Both the position numbers and the translations under genes were made by a program. A stretch of 64,000 bases of DNA from positions 10,962,426 to 11,026,425 of the forward strand of contig NC_049985.1 of assembly GCF_000003815.2 (NCBI RefSeq), read 5' to 3'. This document shows positions 12,901 through 21,900 of the stretch, piece after piece (the first letter of the stretch is position 1; each line of letters begins with the position of its first letter). This DNA comes from Branchiostoma floridae (taxonomy: Eukaryota > Chordata > Leptocardii > Amphioxiformes > Branchiostomatidae). The notes under the pieces were generated by a model. That model was not told the DNA's origin and did no database searches. It saw nothing but the letters and a program-made list of their open reading frames with translations.

Positions 12901-15900
12901 AAGATGTAGCCATGTGGCAAGGACTATAGTAGAGTTTATCAATGCACTGCCATCATCTAAGAGCAGCTATATAACATCAAACATAGGGTCACAAAAAGAT
13001 GTCAACTCTACAATCAACGTCGAAAGCTGTGACATTTGTTGTACACTTGTCACAGGACCAAAATACGGGGCTTTCTTGAGGTACAGTAATCCTTCAGGTG
13101 TGTATCTATCTTTAAGTTGTAGATACTTTTTGGCAGTTAATTTTGTCCCAGTGTGCTTGAAAATGCTATGATATAAATTTGACAATCTACAAGGAACGTG
13201 ATGGCAGCCTTACCTATACAGAGCGTGCAGTACACCACGCAGTCTGGGAACACCCGTGGGAGACGGCTACACTCCACGATGGTGACCTCCAGCTGACCCA
13301 CCGTGACCTTGTTGTCATGGAGATAGACGTCGTCGGGAGCATTCAGCTGCTCCTGATAGTCGAAGAACGGTTTGAAGCGCAGCTTGTAGTACGGCAGGGT
13401 GTGCTTCTTACGGACGGAACGGCGGATCTGGAACAGAAGGGACGATTTTTCTTTTCTTTTCTTAGCACACAACAGGCCAGGTGAAGAAATTAGAAACAAG
13501 TACAGAAATGAAACACAAGATGATCGAATCTGGGCAACAGACTGAGCAATAATGAACCAAAAATCTTCTTGCTGATTTTTCCTGAAATAGAATTATCTTG
13601 ACAGCTCTTAATCAAATTAAATGAATACATTTGTGAATTACAATAAAACTCAACACACCTGGACCAAGGACTTACCTACATGTATCTTGTACCACATTAC
13701 CCTGATTATGAACATCTTGAAGTTCAATATCAAGAAAGAAAACAACAAACCAACCATCCAGGCAACTTACCCACCAGGCCACCAACCATTAATAACCAAT
13801 CATTATAAACAAGGTAGCATTTAGTACTTTTTTAATTACATGACTCAGTCATCACAACAGAAGGTACTTTTCACAGCCAAAGGTAGTGACCTAGAACCTA
13901 TGACAGGATCAACAGGAATGTTCACCTTGTGAGAAAACATTGTCTACAACTGTCTACATTTATGTTGTGTACCCAACAATGCCTAAGGAATGCAAAACAC
14001 ACAAAACTGCAGTCCAGCCAATGGCACAACCATTCCCCTGTTGACGTACATTTGTATTGGTTATGGACTTAGAAGCGAGACAAAGTCATTTGTATCTGTT
14101 AAGGTTTCTTATGAGTGCTTTTGGCTGTGATCCCATATGCATCCTGGCCCTGGATTCTTCCTTTAAGTTAGTAACTTTTAAGGCTGTAAACTTGATACTA
14201 CCTGAGGCATGTAACACGATAGACTGTCCTGGCAGAGGGTTATGCGTTGATTTAACAAAAATTACTGATAGACGTCATTCTCATCTCTACACTTCCGTAT
14301 TTTAGCAACCAGAATTCTTATGTTGTGGTGATGACACTGTGACAGGGTGAAGGATGTTGCTCAAGACAGACTTACTTGTACTAGAGAAGTGCTCAGATTG
14401 AAAGGAAAGATCATTCATAAGGTGTGTGCTTGTCTTCTTAGAAACCTTCCTTTTTTTAAGGTCAATATATGTCTCTAGACATGTTCCTAGAAAATGGATG
14501 AAATATTTGTTTCAGAATAAAATGTCACATACTAGTAGTCAGGGACAAATTAAATGGAAAACAGGCCCTGGGACACTCATTACGAAGGCTTTATCATTGC
14601 AACCACTTTCTGACATTGTCTGACAAGGGATTGTAATAAGTCCACAAATAATTGCTATGTTAAGGATATCTGTTTTTCCATGGTCATTGTATATACAATC
14701 ACTATGATAAAATGGCTACCGGTATAAGACAGTTATGCCAAACCAGTTACTCAAGCAACTTGATATGATTTTGGTAATGGTCAGACATTTCACGTAGAAT
14801 CCACTACAATAACCTTTCCTCAGTCACTATAAGCTTCATTGACAAAAAAAATATTGTAATGTTTATCATAGTTATGCCTTCAGTTTAAACAAATGCCTGT
14901 CAGTTTCCATTAACATTTACTGTTATATCAATTTCTCCAGAACCAGTCAATCTAATGAGTATAAAACTTTCAGTATTCGATAATATCTGACAACTGGAGT
15001 AATTTGCATTGATTTTCTTTGCACCATTGTACAGACCGTGACTCCTTGAACCATGTATTTATTATTCAGCACACATTAGGCAGGCTGTGCTCAGCAGTTT
15101 ATATGAAGCTTGAGGATTTTGGTCAAGGTAGGTGTAAGTCTCAGTTCTCACATTTTTTTAAAGAAAAATAAATCTCTACAAGTACAACTTACAGTACTAT
15201 ACATAAGAGCAATGTTTATCTATATTCTAACAAACTCTCAAGCCAAATGTGTCTGACTTAAAAGGAACTAACATGATCACAGACATCTAATTCAGCATGA
15301 ATGTAAAGCTAGATGTATTACTATTAGGCCAAGACTGTTAACAGAAGACAGCCAGCTTTCTTCAAGAGTCTCAGTGAATGAATTCAATATGAGTACATGT
15401 CAAGCCCATGGTACTTCATTATTTTTCCAGAAAAGATGTCCGCTAAGCTTCAGAAGGTGCTAGTGTTGCTGTTGATGCTCCTGCAGGATTTGCAGCTAAC
15501 AGGAGCATCTTGCAGCTGTTCAGCATCTACCTGCCACTGCGACAGCCAGAGACTTGCCAGCATACCACAGGACCTTCCAGTGTCTATCACATACTTACGT
15601 TTGGAATTTGATAATATTACAGCCTTACGCACTACAGACTTTCCAAGGTACAGAAACTTACACAGCTTATACCTACCAAGAAACCATCTGACTACAATCC
15701 ACAGCAGGGCATTTTACTGCCTGATTAACTTAACAACCTTAGATCTTCGCTGGAACCGTTTGACATGTCTCGGGGCTGAAACATTTATTGGGCTTGGTAG
15801 CCTGGAGATACTTAACCTTGACTACAATGATATCAGTACCATTGAAGAAGAGACCTTCAGTCCAACTCCTCAGCTTGTTGTGTTACTTCTAGGGTCGAAC

Positions 15901-18900
15901 AAGCTGACATCGATCCCACAGGGCAGTTTTAGAGGTCTCACCCAGCTTCAGATGATAGACTTGTTCTCAAACAAAATATCTGAGATTCAGCTGGGCACAT
16001 TCTCAGATCTACCTCGGCTACAACACCTGTACTTGTACCAAAACCGGATAACGGACATTCAACCAGGCACGTTCTCAAATATGACTCAGCTCCAGATTCT
16101 GTCCTTGTTCTTCAACAACATGACTGTTGTTCGGTCAGGCACACTCTCAAACCTACCTCGGCTCAAAGAGCTGGACCTGGACTTTAACCAGATTGCAGAA
16201 ATTCAGCCAGGTGCGTTCTCCAACCTGCCACAGCTGCAGCACCTGGGACTGGGACACAACAGAATGGAGTTCCTTCCCTGGACAGTCTGCTACCAACTGT
16301 ACTCGAGATCTAGATCAGTCCGTGTGACTCTTGACAACAACCCCTGGAATTGTGACTGTAGGATGGTTTCCTCCAAAGTGGAGATGACCAAGTATTGTCC
16401 CTCAGAGACAATAGACCAGATTACATGTGCAGGACCAGCCAAGTTGTACAGACAAAAGCTGCAAGATGTTGCACCTACTGATCTGAACTGTTTAGAACTG
16501 ACTAATGCTGCAGCAGACAAACATAGCTTGCCATGCCACTTTACCTATATGCTGATGTTTTGTGCTTTTGCTGTAGAATTAATAGCTAATTGACATAACC
16601 CTTAAGTGTCAAGTTTGATGAGAAGATAACAAAACCCTCAGTCAAGTCCAGAATTGGACCTTACTTTTTGCACATGTAGCATCATCAACACAATACATGA
16701 TGCAGGCATACCGCATCGGCTACATGTAAGAAAAATCTAGATGTTCAGATGTACACAGTGGAATGTCCCAGCCAGTTGTCAGAATATCTACATCTATAAA
16801 AGGCTTATTCTTTATTTCAGATGACTAATTCAGCCTTGCTAGTATAATTCTTCATCATGGCCAGCATTGTGTATGGAAAAAAAGTACTGGACAGTTAATA
16901 CAATTAAATGTTTTAAGTAACAATTTTTGTAATTGCATTTTTCTTGATTCCATAAGTGTTAGTCAGTTGCTTCAATAACATTAATGTAATCATTTATTTA
17001 TTGTGCACATAATCTGTGTCATGTCCGCCACACACTCAACTGACCTTCAAATCTCAGAACTGCCATATTTTTGTACAGCGACCTAGATACCAGTTTTCAG
17101 TGATCAATTACATTTATCACAAGAAGAATTATACTAATTCATAGAACATGTAAAAATACTAATGTATAAAACAGTCAAATGTTTTGACAATGCCTTGTAC
17201 CAGTTTGTACCATAACCCAGCATTCTTCACATGCATGCATGTGAAACCAAACCTGTGTCACTGTTGTTGTTGTATAAACATAAGGAAACTACTAGTACTG
17301 TAACACCTTTAGAACAGGTGTAACAAGAAAAGGATGTCATAAATATATTACAACTAAAAACAAGCCCACATGGTTTCAACATTTTTGTTCACGCAATACT
17401 AATGCAAAACAATTGACTAAATATATTCAATTTGAAAACCACTCTTCTAACCACTGCTTAAAATACAAACATTAAAACTCTTGAAAGAAAACAAACAGCT
17501 GTTACTTATTCTGGCATGGTCAGTGTGTTACTTAATTACTATGTTGTCTTTAGTTGCTAATTACGGAGTGGACAATACTAGTAAATGACCAGGTGTACCA
17601 GATCCCCCCCCCCACACACACAAACACCTTTGGCGAGACAGACACAATAGGTTGTCAGGTGACATTCTTTGTCCTGACACGCCCCAGTACACCTGAAGCA
17701 GCAGTCACAGAAGGCGGGCGGCATCACACGACGGGAGGGGAAACAGTACGTATCATCTCTATTTTTTTTCATCAGATCTTGTTTCAACAAGATATGATAA
17801 GTCACCTGGACTGACTTGGAATCTGTGGATCCTTGTGACTGTGTATATAGTTGGCAGACAATAGAAATTATGTAGAAATATCATGTAATGGTAATGGTTA
17901 GCACAATTGTTTGTACTACAAAAATCTAACACTAGTCATCTTTAGAACCATCATGGGCAAATTTGACATGTTCAGAAGGAGGTGTTGAAGTTGAAATGTG
18001 ATCATGTTGTATCGTGTAACACTCAGTACATGCTATAAGGTGAGAATGGGGGGCAACAACATTAAATTTTATTATGTGACAGTTGAAAAGGACCCATCTT
18101 GTGTACAATATACTGAAGCTGGGGAGGGGGGCAGGTCAGAGCTTTGGCAGGGGAAAATCACTTAGTTTTGAGCAGAATACCTAAGTTCAAATGACCATTT
18201 AGCCTTCTCACAATGTATGATGCAAAATGCAGATAAAACTTTCCAGTTACTGGTCTAAGACCACTTTAAAAATGTATTTAGCCACCAGCAATCTGTTGCA
18301 ATCTGTGAGCACGTCTGCCTTAATCAAAGATAATGACAAATTGTCACAATTTCTATCTCTTAACATCACGTTGATGGCATACATTTACTGCAAGCCATGT
18401 AAAATTGTCTACACAAAACTGTCAAAATTTAACTATACAAACAAGAGGTCCACTTACTATAAATAGGTACTACATGTAATTTTAGAAGGGTTCTGTTTTC
18501 TACAGACAATGTCCCATTCACACACCAGTCTACAACAGACAACAAACACTTGGCTGGTACAATTGTACATGAAAGACAGCAGACAGCTACACAATTTTGA
18601 TAAACCTCACAGTGATTCTTGAATTGGAACTGTAAAAGGTTTAACAGAGAAGTTTTTCCTAGATGAATCCCGTTTCTTAATTTCACATGACATTACATGT
18701 AAATGTAACATGTACCTTTTGTTCAAATGGTCAGAGCAGAATACCTAGAGTCAAACATACTTTCTCTACAAAAAGTACAATGCATGTAGTTCTTTCTCTC
18801 ATATTTTCTGGAACTGTTAGCCTACTAGCAGAATACATGTTTTCAAAATAACGGATTAAAGCTAACACACTAATGTCTCCAAAGATTTTCAACGTTATGT

Positions 18901-21900
18901 TCTAAACTCTCTTTCTGGACAATATATAAATATACAATCAAATCTGACAAACCTCTATTTCAACAGGCTAGTGTGACGACTTTTTGTGGTTCCTTCATTT
19001 AGTTTTCCCATTGACACAAGCACTAAGAATTCTGTCTGTAGTATAGTGATCACCTGCATAGACCAGATTCCATTTTGTCCCCTAAGTAATCTTATAGGGC
19101 AGTTTTGACTGTTTAAATGCACATTATTTCATTATTTAGCATTTTTAACACTCACTACTTGTCTTTCAGCAGTGATGGCTGCCAGACAACATGTCCCCAT
19201 GGTGCACTTGAGTCTACTACTGCTGTTCATCTGTGCCACCACCAGCGCAGACAACTGCACCTGTACTTCACAATACTTCTGCAACTGCAACAGCAAAAAC
19301 CTGACGGGCGTCCCCCAGTCCCTCAACTCCTTTGTCACCATACTCGGCCTCGGTAACAACCGCATCACCACCCTTGAAAGCGATGACTTGAACAGGTATA
19401 CCCAGCTGGAGCACCTGTACCTGTACGGCAACCGCATGACCACCATTTCTACCGGGGCCTTTAGAAACTTGGAGAAACTGCACGAACTTGAGCTTGAGAA
19501 TAATGAACTTGATGTTCTGAGAGCAGGAGTGTTTCAAGGACTTGGCAGCTTGCATACATTAGAGTTGAACATCAACAAGCTAAGGACAATAGAAGCAGGT
19601 GTGTTTAACTCTCTGGGCTCTCTAGTTGTTCTATATTTACACTACAATGAACTGGAGGTCCTGACACCAGAGATGTTTGATGGGCTGGGCAATCTAAACC
19701 AGCTCCATCTGTACAACAACCTCATCACAACTGTGCATCCCAACACGTTCTCTCACATGACCAAACTGCAGTACCTCTACCTCTTCTACAACAAGATTCA
19801 CACCTTCGACCTCAGCAGTGTTTCTGGCCTGACCAACCTCCGACGGATCTCCCTCTACAACAACAACCTGACATCTGTTCCACAGGGAGATACAACACCG
19901 AACTTACCCGGCATAACGCACTTTAACATGCTCACAAACAACATTGCAGAAATTTCTGCTGACTTCTTTTCTGGGATGGACAATCTGCAATACTTGAGGC
20001 TTTCATATAACAAGATCAGCAATATCCATGAGGATGCTTTCAACACCCTTCACAACTTAAGAGAGCTCTACTTGAATGGGAACAGTCTAAGATCACTAGA
20101 TGGACAGATATTTTCTGGGCTCATAAATCTTCGTTCTCTCTCCCTTGAGCAGAATGAAATAGAATACATCTCGCCTGACGCCTTTACTGGAATGACGGCG
20201 CTTGTCAATCTGAAGCTAGAAGATAACAAGTTGAAGATTTTTCCCGTTGAACCAATGTCAGGGCTACGAGTGTCCAACTTGTACTTGCAAAGAAACCTCC
20301 TCTCAAGCCTGTCGAACATGGCCTACCGTCTGCTGGACCGGACGTCAAGGGTGATTATTCACCAGAACCCCTGGAAATGTGACTGTCGGATGATAGACTT
20401 TCGCAGACTCATGATAGGCCGATCCTTTGAGGACCAGATCGTCTGTGACAGCCCTGACGAGCTGCGTGGAACGTGGCTAAAAGATGTACCACTTTCCAAC
20501 CTTACCTGTGACATCCCTTTGATTGCTTGGTTTGAAAGAACAACCAGAAATCGTCTAGTAGAAGGCAACACCTTACATCTATTTTGTGAAGTCTGGGGGT
20601 TCCAGAACCCAGAAATAACTCTGCGACTACCAAATGGCAAACATGTATCCTCAACACAGGAGCAAACGGGAAGAGTACAAGTCCAGTCCAATGGTACAAT
20701 CACAATACAGGACATTACACAGAAAGATTCTGGGACATATGTCTGCATCGCCAACGGCATAGGAGGGGACACAGAGAAATCGCTGTACATCCCTGAAATA
20801 ATACCCAACCCCTCTGCACTAGTTTCACCCAGCGGAGTCCACATGAGTAAGCTAGCTGGGGGGATCCTTGGAGCTATTGCTGTGGCGGCAGTTGTTGCCC
20901 TTGCAGTGGGTGTAGTCTGGTACAAGAGGAGGGGCACCCAGACAGATGAACAGGTATTGGTAGACAATGCACAGGTAAATGAGACACCTGAAGCTGCAGG
21001 TGAAACAGCAGTGAATGTGGATGGCCAAACAGAAAACACTACCACTGAGAGTCGTGCATGACAAGACTGTTCAAACATTGTTCACTGTGACAGGAACATT
21101 GTGATTGCTTCGAATTTTGAAAAGAACCTCTCTCACAACATGTAAAGTACATTTCCATCAAGACCATATTTTGTACATATCATTATCAGGATATTAGATT
21201 ATACAAGTTTTGCTGTAACCAAGGAGCTTTCATTTCAAAAGAGCAGTAATCAAGTGCAAATTTAGTGCACGGATGTAACCTAATTAGCAGGGAGACAATT
21301 AAACTGACCATTGCTATGCAAGCAAATTTTAGCTTTTATATATACATATCGAATGGGAAAAATACATCTCCAAAATGTGTATGATATGTGTAATATAATT
21401 TCATGTGCCTGACAGTGTATGTTATGCTAAAAGGAAATTATACTATTTGACTTATACAGAATACTGGTACCTTCCAAGATGTAGGTAGACTATATGGTAA
21501 GTTTTATTGTCCATATAAAATGTTTATGTACAGGACATCTATATTCAACCAGATAGGTGTACATTTATGGAAGTAATGGTTGGAAGCTGGTTCTATAACC
21601 TTGTTGGCAGCCTGTGAAGTCTACAACTTGCAGTCTTTTGTTCTAATGCTGTTATATCTTTTTTAATTTCATTGTATCATGCCTAGTTTTTAACAGATGA
21701 AATATTATATACATGTGTGCTGCTGGTATGAGTAACAGTGTTTTACTGATGAACTTTTTTGCAGATTATATCATATATCTACTGTCTTTCCATGTAGACA
21801 GAGAGCAGAGTAAAATTTTAAGTTAGTAAAACCCAGGATCTTCAACATAGCCAAAGTCATGACAGAAATAGAAGACTTGTATGTATACTTTATAACCAAG

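Noticed and set aside
20359-21078. A 239-codon minus-strand open frame
   Set aside because: A shadow of the LRR-Ig coding exon on the opposite strand; composition is not protein-like.
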